DNA of 32,487 nucleotides from Oscillospiraceae bacterium (GTDB lineage Bacteria; Bacillota; Clostridia; Oscillospirales; Ruminococcaceae), in contig JAFQBT010000076.1 of NCBI GenBank assembly GCA_017399625.1, positions 1 to 32,487 on the forward strand, given 5' to 3'. Positions 1-7,055 of this stretch are shown piece by piece. Each line of letters begins with the position of its first letter. Within the stretch, counting starts at the first letter, position 1. Made by a program: the position numbers and the translations under genes. The notes beneath the pieces were generated by a model, which had not been told where the DNA came from, ran no database searches, and saw only the letters and a program-made list of their open reading frames with translations.

Positions 1-61
1 CTTGTTTTTTCAGTTTTGCGACCGCCAAACCATTTCAGAAAATACAAGAATTTTTATGCCA

Positions 62-107
62 AGGCTTTTTATCGACCCCTGGCAGAACCAGGGGTTTTGT
101 TAAGCCT
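62..107. other. Long imperfect hairpin next to the T-box terminator
   Basis: Core arms ACCCCTGG and CCAGGGGT (about 75-95) close a 5-nt loop. Outer arms AGGCTT (62-67) and AAGCCT (102-107) can extend the stem. On the + strand the core is followed by TTTTGTT, so it could end a + transcript entering from the left. It could instead be a subterminal hairpin of an IS200/IS605-like element; that is only a resemblance. No convincing reading frame with a ribosome-binding site is visible in 1-116 on either strand. Confidence 0.35.
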
Positions 108-116
108 AAAGGCAAC

Positions 117-152
117 AAAAAAAGCTCCCGTCCTTTTTAAAAGGACGGGAGC
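117..152 (-). terminator. Intrinsic terminator of the T-box leader
   Basis: On the minus strand an 11-bp GC-rich stem with arms GCTCCCGTCCT and AGGACGGGAGC is followed by seven T. It sits directly 3' of the T-box sequence, as expected for the terminator half of a T-box switch. Confidence 0.85.
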
Positions 153-400
153 ATAATACTCACGTGTTACCACCTTTTTTCGTCATAACATCACTGTTAT
201 GACCTCATCGGGTACAATCATACCCTATCGCTTTAACGGGCGAAACCCGTCGCAGCCTTGCCGGAAAACCGGTTCGGTGCGCAACTCCAAGGCCATCTTC
301 AGCGCGCTCTGTTCGTTTCCCTTTCAGCAGCCGGGAAATCTCTGTGACCGCATCCTGCGCTTACTCTTCTCTTCATTGTCTTTGGCATAATTGGCTTAAT
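117..400 (-). promoter_or_regulatory. T-box riboswitch leader, probably methionine-type
   Basis: Read on the minus strand, the leader has the T-box sequence AAGGTGGTAACACG (176-163), which pairs with the NCCA end of uncharged tRNA, followed by an intrinsic terminator. Upstream lies a Stem I-like region with an AGTA motif (about 365-362), an AGAGA bulge region and a GCTGCTGAAAGGG apical loop. By alignment to typical Stem I 3' strands, the segment GAAGATGGCCTTGGAG (300-285) puts ATG at 296-294 in the specifier position. The T after TGG predicts an A discriminator base, which fits tRNA-Met and argues against the alternative GAT (Asp, normally G). The regulated gene must lie left of the window because no start codon with an SD follows the terminator. 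The T-box class is secure; the specifier is an inference. Confidence 0.8.
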
Positions 401-406
401 GAATGC

Positions 407-435
407 ATTATATACCCCTTTTCACGGAATGTCAA
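407..435 (-). promoter_or_regulatory. Sigma-A promoter of the T-box leader
   Basis: A perfect TTGACA (435-430) is separated by 17 bp from a perfect TATAAT (412-407). Transcription should start near 400 and run into the T-box leader. The promoter lies 30 bp past the spoIIE stop, with no GC-rich terminator in between, so spoIIE read-through could also enter the leader. Confidence 0.85.
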
Positions 436-464
436 CACTTTTTTCAAAAAATTTTTTTAACGCT

Positions 465-2774
465 TTAATATCCTGAAACAATCTTCATCACCATCACCGT
501 TATGTCGTCGGAATGTCCGTCGGTGCGGCGTTTCTGCGCCGTTTCCGCAATTCCGGCGGCGATTTCCTGCGCCGGTTTTTCCGCAAGACTGCGCAGTTCC
601 GAAGGGATCCAGTCGCTTCCGGATGCGGTGACTCCGTCGGTAATGAGAACGGCAATATCCCCTTCCCCAAGGCGGATGCTGCTCTGTTCATATTCCGCTC
701 CGCCGAGGATTCCGGCAGGAAGGGAAATATTTTCCACCTTCGAAACGCGCCCGTTCTTCATCACGAAGGAAGCTTCCGCTCCGGCCTTGAAAAAACCTGC
801 ACAGCCGGTATAGAGATTTATCGAAAAAGCGTCCGCCGTCGCAAGGGATTCGTCCTCGGATTTCAGAAGCAGGGCTGAATTGACAAGCTTTATCGCCGGT
901 CCGAACCGAAAACCCGCCCTTATCATCCTTGCAACAAGCCCCGCGGTCATCATTGAATCCAGCGCGGCATGCTCGCCGCTTCCCATTCCGTCGCTGAGGA
1001 TCATGTGGGCACAGCCGTACTGGTCAACAAAATGCTCCGCGCTGTCGCCGCAGAATTTTTCCCCTTCCGCATTGATTGAAACGGCGCCGAATTCCGCATT
1101 GAGAAGCGGTTTTTCGCAGAAAACAAGCCTTCTTGCGTTTTCCGTGTCCCGGATTACCGGTTTCGCCATATCGCATCCGCAGATATCGGCGATTTCCTCG
1201 GTTATTGCGGCAATATCCGCTTTCCGGAGCCTCTCCTTTGCTCCGGAAACTTCCACGTTCACGCAGTCATCGGCGGTATAATAGCAAGTGCAGGCATAAA
1301 GCGGAATGCTCCTGCCTTCAAAAATATTCCTCACCGCAAGGGAGATTTTTTTATCAACGCTCCGGACGTTTGCCGCCTCCGCCGCAATATCCTTCAGAAG
1401 AAGCGCCGTTCCGTCGAACTGATCCGTTACAACTTCCCGGACATTTTTCAGTTTCCGCTCCATGGAGTTTTTCTCCGATGCTTTTTTATATTCATTCTTT
1501 ATATCATTGGATAATGCCTCCGGGCGGACGCATCTTCCGGAAAACTCATCGCCGAAAACCGGTTCCCGCCGCTCCCTTGCGGCATTTCCCATTTCATAAA
1601 ATGCCTTTGCGGTTTCGGTATATTTATCCTGCCAGCAGATTCCGTTTTTTGAGCACGAACGGCAGTTCCGCTCCGCCGCAAGATTGAGCACCGTGCTCAT
1701 TCCTTCGGAATTTTCCCTTTCCACGGACTTTGCAACCCTTTTTGTTGCCAGTGCAATGTCGGAAAGTCCGTCCGCCGCCCTTCCGATTTTTGAAAGAACC
1801 AGCTCCTTCACCGTTGCGGAATCCGCAAGATCGCTTTCATGGCGTGCAACGGAGGAAAGAAATTTTCCCGCCTTTTCCGGAATGAGCACCAGTGCTCCGG
1901 CAGCAATAATCGATTCATAAACCGGAATATAATCCGGAAATTCCGATTCAAGAAGACAGACCATAAGCCTTACGGCAATGAAAGAAAGAGCCGAGCCGAA
2001 CTTCCCGAAAACCGCAAAAACACCGGCAAAAAGCCCTCCTGCCGCATATCCCGCAAGCTCCGTTCCGAAGTTTCCGGAACTCAGCGCCGCTGCTGTTCCA
2101 ACGGCAATTCCGGAAACCGCGCCGCCGCTTTCCTTTCCGTATCTTGCCGCAAGAAGCACCACAAACGAAGCGGCGATTCCGCCGAGATTCAGTTTCCCGA
2201 AAGCGACTGTGCTCAGCGAAACTGCGGTTATCGCGGCGGTCATCATGATGCATGCTCTGTCGCTTCCGGAAAGGGAAAAGAACGGTTTTCCGTGCTCAAA
2301 AGCCGCTCCTGTCCTTTTGAAGAAATATGCCGCACCGGCGGAAAGAACCGTTTCCGCAAGGGCCATGGCGCTGTTATATCCGGAAAGAACCGTTGCCGCC
2401 GCATATCCGAAGGATGCAAAAGCGGTTGCCCCGCCGGCGATGAGCACCGAAACTGCGTTTCCGGAAGCGAACCGTTCCAGAACAAGCTTTGTGCCGAGCA
2501 CCATGAGCACGGCAGCGGTATAGCGAAGACTGCTTTCCGGATTCCCGGAAAATATGTAGCCGAAAATTGCTCCCAAAGCCGCCGGAAGGGCTGAATTTCG
2601 TTTTGATGCCGCTGCGGCCGCAACTCCGAAAGGCGCAATCCTTCCGAAAAGATATGCCTTTGATGCGGCAAAACAAAGCAATCCCCAAAGCGCCATGCTC
2701 AGAAAATCCGGTGTAGAATCCTTGAGCACACGGGGCATTTTTGCCGCCGCGGATTTTATTTTTACTTCCGTCAT
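465..2774 (-). CDS. spoIIE: Stage II sporulation protein E (membrane PP2C phosphatase)
   Basis: SpoIIE dephosphorylates the anti-anti-sigma factor SpoIIAA at the asymmetric septum and so switches on sigma-F in the forespore. The 769-residue length is close to the usual ~800. Residues about 25-305 are a run of hydrophobic helices forming the membrane region. A linker with the cysteine cluster CRSCSKNGIC (about 371) follows. The C-terminal third is the PP2C domain, with metal-binding LSDGMGSGEHA near 590, ITDGV near 711 and GHSDDITVMVM near 755. The ATG is preceded by AAAGGAG (2793-2787). It appears monocistronic: a promoter with unusual 21-bp spacing lies upstream and no strong terminator follows. 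A serine phosphatase of the RsbU type is the only alternative, but the membrane module and cysteine cluster fit SpoIIE. Confidence 0.95.
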   Translation of the reverse strand: MTEVKIKSAAAKMPRVLKDSTPDFLSMALWGLLCFAASKAYLFGRIAPFGVAAAAASKRNSALPAALGAIFGYIFSGNPESSLRYTAAVLMVLGTKLVLERFASGNAVSVLIAGGATAFASFGYAAATVLSGYNSAMALAETVLSAGAAYFFKRTGAAFEHGKPFFSLSGSDRACIMMTAAITAVSLSTVAFGKLNLGGIAASFVVLLAARYGKESGGAVSGIAVGTAAALSSGNFGTELAGYAAGGLFAGVFAVFGKFGSALSFIAVRLMVCLLESEFPDYIPVYESIIAAGALVLIPEKAGKFLSSVARHESDLADSATVKELVLSKIGRAADGLSDIALATKRVAKSVERENSEGMSTVLNLAAERNCRSCSKNGICWQDKYTETAKAFYEMGNAARERREPVFGDEFSGRCVRPEALSNDIKNEYKKASEKNSMERKLKNVREVVTDQFDGTALLLKDIAAEAANVRSVDKKISLAVRNIFEGRSIPLYACTCYYTADDCVNVEVSGAKERLRKADIAAITEEIADICGCDMAKPVIRDTENARRLVFCEKPLLNAEFGAVSINAEGEKFCGDSAEHFVDQYGCAHMILSDGMGSGEHAALDSMMTAGLVARMIRAGFRFGPAIKLVNSALLLKSEDESLATADAFSINLYTGCAGFFKAGAEASFVMKNGRVSKVENISLPAGILGGAEYEQSSIRLGEGDIAVLITDGVTASGSDWIPSELRSLAEKPAQEIAAGIAETAQKRRTDGHSDDITVMVMKIVSGY

Positions 2775-2812
2775 TTTATAAAAAAGCTCCTTTGCAGTTG
2801 ATTTATGAAATC

Positions 2813-2845
2813 AATATATCGCAAAGGAGCGGAAAAACTTGTCAA
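2813..2845 (-). promoter_or_regulatory. spoIIE promoter, Spo0A-type with 21-bp spacing
   Basis: TTGACA (2845-2840) and TATATT (2818-2813) are separated by 21 bp. In Bacillus subtilis the Spo0A-activated sigma-A promoters spoIIE and spoIIG have 21-22-bp spacers and 0A boxes around the -35 region. Here TTTGACA overlaps the -35 and is one mismatch from the TTCGACA form of a 0A box. The -35 also abuts the T-run of the upstream gene's terminator. Spo0A control is inferred from spacing plus gene identity. Confidence 0.6.
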
Positions 2846-2873
2846 AAAAGGCGGGAGCAATGCTCCCGCCTTT
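2844..2873 (-). terminator. Terminator of the YcxB-like gene
   Basis: A perfect GC-rich stem (arms GGCGGGAGCA and TGCTCCCGCC, 2850-2870) is followed on the minus strand by six T (2849-2844). It lies just past the stop of the YcxB-like gene. Confidence 0.85.
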
Positions 2874-2878
2874 TATCT

Positions 2879-3478
2879 TTATATTTCGTTTTTATTTTTG
2901 ATAAATTCCGCAAATTCCTCTGGATTTCCGGAAACAAGGTCGCATTTTCTGAGCAAAAGAATTTTTATTCCGTCGCAAATGAAAAAGATATTCCGGGTTT
3001 CAATAATCGGTTCAAGGTTTTCATATTCCATCAAAAGAACGCCGTTTTCAAAAACTCCGTCGTTATTAAAAACAACAGTATCTTCCGGTTTTACGGAAGA
3101 ATTTATTGCTTTTATAAGTTTCTTTGCCTTTTTTTCAAACTTTTCAGCATCGGTTTTCCGCGGAATAACCGCAGAAATTCCGAAAATTGTTGCCGCCGCG
3201 CCGACAACAAGCGGAACAAAAAGTTCATCCGGCTTCAGAAGCCCCGGTACAAAAAGGAAAATTCCGAGTGCGATGCAGATTATTCCGTTGAATCTCCTGA
3301 ACCTTATGCGCCTTCGAAGGGCATCTTCGGATAAATTCCGGGCATTCAGCCTGTCTGTTTTTTCCCAGAGCCCCGGAAACTTTTTCCTTGAAAAAGTTTC
3401 CGTCCGCTTTGCAATTGCTTCGGAAATTTCATAGGAAAGATTTTCGCCGAGTTTTTCCGGCTTGAATATAAAATCCAT
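2879..3478 (-). CDS. YcxB-like two-helix membrane protein
   Basis: This 199-residue protein has a charged N-terminal region of about 60 residues. Two adjacent membrane segments follow (about 64-81 and 86-105), then a soluble C-terminal domain. That layout and the C-terminal pattern, with DTVVFNNDGVF and hydrophobic strands ending in a short helix, resemble the YcxB-like family, whose function is not known. It lies downstream of the ECF sigma/anti-sigma pair on the same strand, about 80 bp from the anti-sigma stop, and ends at a strong terminator. Its SD (AAGGGGG) lies in the 3' arm of a long hairpin at 3483-3528, so translation may depend on RNA folding. The family call is moderate; no enzymatic motif is seen. 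Confidence 0.65.
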   Translation of the reverse strand: MDFIFKPEKLGENLSYEISEAIAKRTETFSRKKFPGLWEKTDRLNARNLSEDALRRRIRFRRFNGIICIALGIFLFVPGLLKPDELFVPLVVGAAATIFGISAVIPRKTDAEKFEKKAKKLIKAINSSVKPEDTVVFNNDGVFENGVLLMEYENLEPIIETRNIFFICDGIKILLLRKCDLVSGNPEEFAEFIKNKNEI

Positions 3479-3482
3479 CGCA

Positions 3483-3528
3483 GCGCCCCCTTTTTTTCTT
3501 CATATTAACGCGAAGAAAAGGAGGGCGC
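3483..3528 (-). promoter_or_regulatory. Hairpin enclosing the SD of the YcxB-like gene
   Basis: On the minus strand, GCGCCCTCCTTTTCTTC (3528-3512) can pair with GAAGAAAAAAAGGGGGCGC (3501-3483) with a small size mismatch. The 3' arm holds the purine-rich SD, and the ATG follows within about 5 nt. No T-run follows, so a translation-level role fits better than termination. Confidence 0.55.
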
Positions 3529-3557
3529 AATATTCTTATGCAAATCTTAAGAAAACC

Positions 3558-4421
3558 TTAAAAATTATCGGCCCATTCCTCAAGAATCTTATAGCATTCT
3601 TCAAGTTTTTCTTCCTTAAAATCCGCATTAAAGGAATATAAAATTCCATCTTTAACAAGCATGCTTTGGATTTCTGTAAAACCGCCGTTGCCGTATTTCG
3701 GATAAATTCTGAGCACGATATATTCCGTTCCGTTTTTGCTTTTTTTATAGCTGTTTTCAACTCCGCTTCCTTCCGGAATTTCCATATGATAGCTATAGGT
3801 GGTTTTTCCGGAAATATCGGTGTTGATTTCCGCCTGCGTTCCGAAGGATATTCCGGATTTTTTCCATTGGCTGTTTATTGTAACGGCGGCGATTTTTCCG
3901 CTTCCGGCTTCGCTGTAATCTCCATGAACGGTTACAAATGTTTTTATATGTCCTGCTTCCCGGAAATCAATAATTTTCACTCCATCATAATCGAGCCATT
4001 CAGCCGCTTCGTTCCTTACAAGAAATTCCTTCGAAACATACCCGCAGCTATGAACCTCCGTTCCGTTTTCCGAAACAAGACAATCGCTGTGATCTTCCGC
4101 TTTTTCAACAAGTACTTTTCTTACGGAATCAATGTTTTCCCAAAAAGAATTTTCCGGAACGTTTTCCACCGTTATTGTCATTTCATATCCGTATTTTTCG
4201 CTTCCGTTGTAAAGAATCCAGCGGCCGGTGCCTTTATATTCAATGCTTCTTACCGCCGCAATAACAACCGTTGCTGTTGCGCCGAAAAGCAATATTGCCG
4301 CAATGAGCGCAAACCATTTTTTCGGCGAAAGGATTTTTCCTTTTTCACGGGGCGCATGGGCTTTTTCGATAAATTCGCCGTCGATATCATTTAAAATTTC
4401 CATAAATGTTTCCGTTTTCAT
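3558..4421 (-). CDS. Putative anti-sigma factor, single-pass membrane protein
   Basis: The protein has 287 residues: a cytosolic N-terminus of about 35 residues, one membrane helix at about 36-57 (WFALIAAILLFGATATVVIA), and a long extracytoplasmic domain of about 230 residues. It starts within the last codons of the upstream ECF sigma gene (ATGA overlap at 4418-4421), so the two are translationally coupled. Family knowledge: in Firmicutes such proteins (DUF4179-like and related) bind the cognate ECF sigma with the short cytosolic tail and sense an envelope signal outside. No zinc anti-sigma HxxxCxxC motif is seen, so the binding mode is unknown. The assignment rests mainly on topology and context. 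Confidence 0.65.
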   Translation of the reverse strand: MKTETFMEILNDIDGEFIEKAHAPREKGKILSPKKWFALIAAILLFGATATVVIAAVRSIEYKGTGRWILYNGSEKYGYEMTITVENVPENSFWENIDSVRKVLVEKAEDHSDCLVSENGTEVHSCGYVSKEFLVRNEAAEWLDYDGVKIIDFREAGHIKTFVTVHGDYSEAGSGKIAAVTINSQWKKSGISFGTQAEINTDISGKTTYSYHMEIPEGSGVENSYKKSKNGTEYIVLRIYPKYGNGGFTEIQSMLVKDGILYSFNADFKEEKLEECYKILEEWADNF

Positions 4422-5008
4422 ATCTCATATCCCCTTTCCGAAAGATATTTTCTCAGATTTTTCCGGGTGCGCTCAAGGGAGGAATAAATTCCGCTTTCTT
4501 TTTTACCGAAGCGCGCCGCAATATCTTCGATGCTGTCAAAATACCAGTAGCGGCAGATGAAAATGCTCCGTTTTTCCTCCGGAAGGGTCCGGAGAAATTC
4601 ATTCACCGCACCGATTATTTCCTTCCGTTCGAATTTTTCTTCCGGATTATCGCTCCCGGAAATAATTTCGCCGATTTCATCAAAAACGATGTCCGCCGTT
4701 CCTCCGCCGCGTTTTTTTGCTTCGTTTTTGCGGAATCTGTTGAGCGAAAGATTTCTTGTGATTTTTCCGAGAAAGAGCGAAAGCTTTTCCGGAATTTTCG
4801 GCGGAATGGAATTCCACGCCGCAAGGTATGTATCGTTAAGACATTCCTTTGCGTCCTCCTCGTTTCCAAGGATGTTTTTTGAAACGGTCATGCAGTATGC
4901 GCCGTATTTTTTATCCGTTTCGGCAACGGCGCTTTCGTTTCTTTCAAAATAAAGCTCGATTATCCTTGAATCTTCCGTAAAATCACTTCCTTTCACCCAT
5001 ATATACAC
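4418..5008 (-). CDS. ECF-type RNA polymerase sigma factor
   Basis: This 196-residue protein has sigma region 2 (about 17-75, including KECLNDTYLAAWNSIPP) and region 4 (about 138-190, LPEEKRSIFICRYWYFDSIEDIA followed by a helix-turn-helix). The linker contains the conserved-looking LGKITRNLSLNRFR. There is no region 1.1 or 3, as expected for group 4 sigma factors. The longest frame begins with GTG at 5008, but AAAAAGG overlaps that codon. A second GTG at 4996, 9-11 nt after AAGGTG, is at least as likely to be the real start. It is co-transcribed with the anti-sigma gene from a strong promoter at 5043-5071; auto-activation is not evident because that promoter looks like sigma-A. Confidence 0.88.
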   Translation of the reverse strand: MYIWVKGSDFTEDSRIIELYFERNESAVAETDKKYGAYCMTVSKNILGNEEDAKECLNDTYLAAWNSIPPKIPEKLSLFLGKITRNLSLNRFRKNEAKKRGGGTADIVFDEIGEIISGSDNPEEKFERKEIIGAVNEFLRTLPEEKRSIFICRYWYFDSIEDIAARFGKKESGIYSSLERTRKNLRKYLSERGYEI

Positions 5009-5042
5009 CTTTTTCCCGGATTTTTCGGCAGGGATTTATAAA

Positions 5043-5071
5043 ATTATACAGCAGCAAAGCGTAATTATCAA
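5043..5071 (-). promoter_or_regulatory. Promoter of the ECF sigma operon
   Basis: TTGATA (5071-5066), 17 bp, then TATAAT (5048-5043) on the minus strand, about 35 bp ahead of the sigma gene. It matches the housekeeping consensus. Confidence 0.75.
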
Positions 5072-5137
5072 ATTCAGTCCGGCAAAAGTCCCCTGCCGCA
5101 AATTTCTTTAATAGAAAAAAACGCGCTTTTTCCGCAC

Positions 5138-5166
5138 TTGTAAAATATATTATATTATGCTATACT
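5138..5166 (+). promoter_or_regulatory. Promoter of the trpS operon
   Basis: TTGTAA (5138-5143), 17 bp, then TATACT (5161-5166), preceded by TATGC, an extended -10 feature. It is divergent from the ECF promoter. Confidence 0.75.
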
Positions 5167-5234
5167 AAAATGTAATTTTATATTTTAATATGGGTAATTA
5201 CGCAAATTTTCATCTCTATCAAGGAGGTTTTTAT

Positions 5235-6260
5235 ATGGAAAACATTGAAAACACCACCCCGGAACGCAAAAAACGCATTTTCAGCGGAATCCAGCCCACC
5301 GGAGTGTTCACCCTCGGAAACTATCTCGGCGCAATCAAAAACTGGGAAAAGCTCCAGGACGAATATGACTGCATCTATTCCATCGTAAATATGCACGCCA
5401 TCACCGTTCGTCAGGATCCTGCCGAACTTCGCAAACGCACCCTTGAATCCTATGCCCTTGCAATGGCCTGCGGAATTGACCCCGAAAAGAGCATCCTTTT
5501 TATCCAGAGCCATGTTCCCGCTCATGCGGAAGCAAACTGGATTCTCAGCTGCTCCACCCAGTTCGGCGAACTTTCCCGCATGACCCAGTTCAAGGATAAA
5601 TCCGCAAAACACGCCGACAACATCAACGCCGGACTTTTCACCTATCCTGTTCTTATGGCAGGCGACATTCTTCTTTATCAGGCAGACGTTGTTCCGGTGG
5701 GTGTTGACCAGAAACAGCATCTTGAACTCGCAAGAGATATCGCAGAGCGCTTCAACGGTCTTTACGGAAAAACCTTCACCGTTCCGGAACCCTATATCGC
5801 ATCTTCCCAGGGCGGCGGAAAAATCATGAGTCTTTCCGACCCGACCAAAAAAATGAGCAAATCCGACGAAAACCCGAAGGGCTGCGTCTATATTCTTGAC
5901 GAACCCAACGTCATCATCAAAAAATTCAAATCCGCAGTCACCGACTCCGATATGGAAGTTGCATACCGGGAAGGCAAAGACGGCATCAACAACCTTATGA
6001 CCATCTATGGCGCAGTAACCGGTTTTTCCATGGATTCCATCCAGCGCGATTTTGAAGGAAAAGGCTACGGCGATTTCAAAAAAGCAGTCGGCGAAGCAGT
6101 TGCGGAACATCTCGCTCCCGTCCGCGAAAACTATTCCAAATATCTTTCCGAAAAGGCATATCTTGAGGAATGCTACCGCAAAGGCGCAGAGCAGGCGGAA
6201 AGAATTGCCCAGCGCACCATCGATAAGATGTACAAAAAAGTCGGCTTTGTTGCCAGATAA
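5235..6260 (+). CDS. trpS: Tryptophanyl-tRNA synthetase
   Basis: TrpRS is a class I enzyme that charges tRNA-Trp with tryptophan using ATP. The 341-residue length is typical. The HIGH-type motif appears as FTLGNYLGA (TLGN at 26-29) after SGIQPTG, and the KMSKS loop is intact as KKMSKSDEN near residue 205. The ATG at 5235 is chosen because AAGGAGG (5221-5227) lies 7 nt upstream; the frame stays open further upstream to 5190 but without an SD. It is first in an operon, with ymdB 9 nt downstream. No T-box or trp attenuator is visible in its short leader. Confidence 0.96.
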   Translation: MENIENTTPERKKRIFSGIQPTGVFTLGNYLGAIKNWEKLQDEYDCIYSIVNMHAITVRQDPAELRKRTLESYALAMACGIDPEKSILFIQSHVPAHAEANWILSCSTQFGELSRMTQFKDKSAKHADNINAGLFTYPVLMAGDILLYQADVVPVGVDQKQHLELARDIAERFNGLYGKTFTVPEPYIASSQGGGKIMSLSDPTKKMSKSDENPKGCVYILDEPNVIIKKFKSAVTDSDMEVAYREGKDGINNLMTIYGAVTGFSMDSIQRDFEGKGYGDFKKAVGEAVAEHLAPVRENYSKYLSEKAYLEECYRKGAEQAERIAQRTIDKMYKKVGFVAR

Positions 6261-6269
6261 GGTGAACCT

Positions 6270-7055
6270 ATGCGAATTTTAGCCCTTGGCGACGTTGTGG
6301 GTACAATCGGTACCGAAGCTCTCCGCCGCCATATGCCAGCTCTTAAAAAAAGATATTCTCCGGATATCATAATAGTGAACGGCGAAAACGCCGGAGACAA
6401 CAGCGGCATCACAGCAAAAAACTGCGATGCTCTTTTCTCCATGGGCGCAGACGTTATCACCGGCGGAAACCATTCCCTCCAGAACCGGGATATGTATGAT
6501 ATCTATGACCGGGAATACGGCGCATTGCGTCCCGCAAACCTTCATCCCAATGCTCCCGGTTCCGGCGTTTATGTTTATGAAAAGGGAAAACACCGCTGCG
6601 CTGTAATAAGCCTTATCGGAAACGTGTTCCTTGATTTTGCTTACGAAAGTCCGTTCATCGCCGCGGAGAAAATCATAAAAGAGCTTGGCATAAAGCACGT
6701 TGTTATTGATATCCACGCCGAAGCAACAAGCGAGAAAATCGCCCTTGGAAGATATGTTGAAGGCAAGGCAAGCCTTGTTTTCGGAACCCACACCCATGTT
6801 CCCACAGCGGATGAATGCATCCTTCCCGGCGGAACAGCCTATATCACCGATATCGGCATGTGCGGACCCATTGATTCCGTCCTCGGCGTTGTTACAAAAT
6901 GCTCCACCGATTTCATGATAACCCATCTTCGCGGAAAAGGCATGGAGCTTGCAAAAGGTCCCTGCAAAATCCAGGGAATTTTCACCGAAACAGATGATTC
7001 CAACGGAAAGGCGCTCTCCATCGAGCGATTTGAGATTACAGATCCCTTAAAATGA
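6270..7055 (+). CDS. ymdB: YmdB-family metallophosphoesterase
   Basis: This 261-residue calcineurin-like phosphoesterase belongs to the YmdB/TIGR00282 family. In B. subtilis YmdB hydrolyses 2',3'-cyclic nucleotides and influences biofilm and late adaptive responses. Metal-binding motifs appear in the family order: LGDVVG (about 6-11), NGENAG, GGNH, DIHAEATSEK and GTHTHVPTAD. It follows trpS by 9 nt with AAGGTGA as SD. Its stop overlaps the start of the next lipoprotein gene (ATGA, 7052-7055), so the three genes are probably one transcript. The family is certain; the physiological role here is inferred. Confidence 0.93.
   Translation: MRILALGDVVGTIGTEALRRHMPALKKRYSPDIIIVNGENAGDNSGITAKNCDALFSMGADVITGGNHSLQNRDMYDIYDREYGALRPANLHPNAPGSGVYVYEKGKHRCAVISLIGNVFLDFAYESPFIAAEKIIKELGIKHVVIDIHAEATSEKIALGRYVEGKASLVFGTHTHVPTADECILPGGTAYITDIGMCGPIDSVLGVVTKCSTDFMITHLRGKGMELAKGPCKIQGIFTETDDSNGKALSIERFEITDPLK

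Noticed and set aside
199-390. Small + strand frame of 63 codons in the T-box region
   Set aside because: It lies antisense to the structured T-box leader and has no SD.
5178-6110. Minus-strand open frame of about 310 codons opposite trpS
   Set aside because: Antisense shadow; no SD and composition typical of reverse-strand coding.
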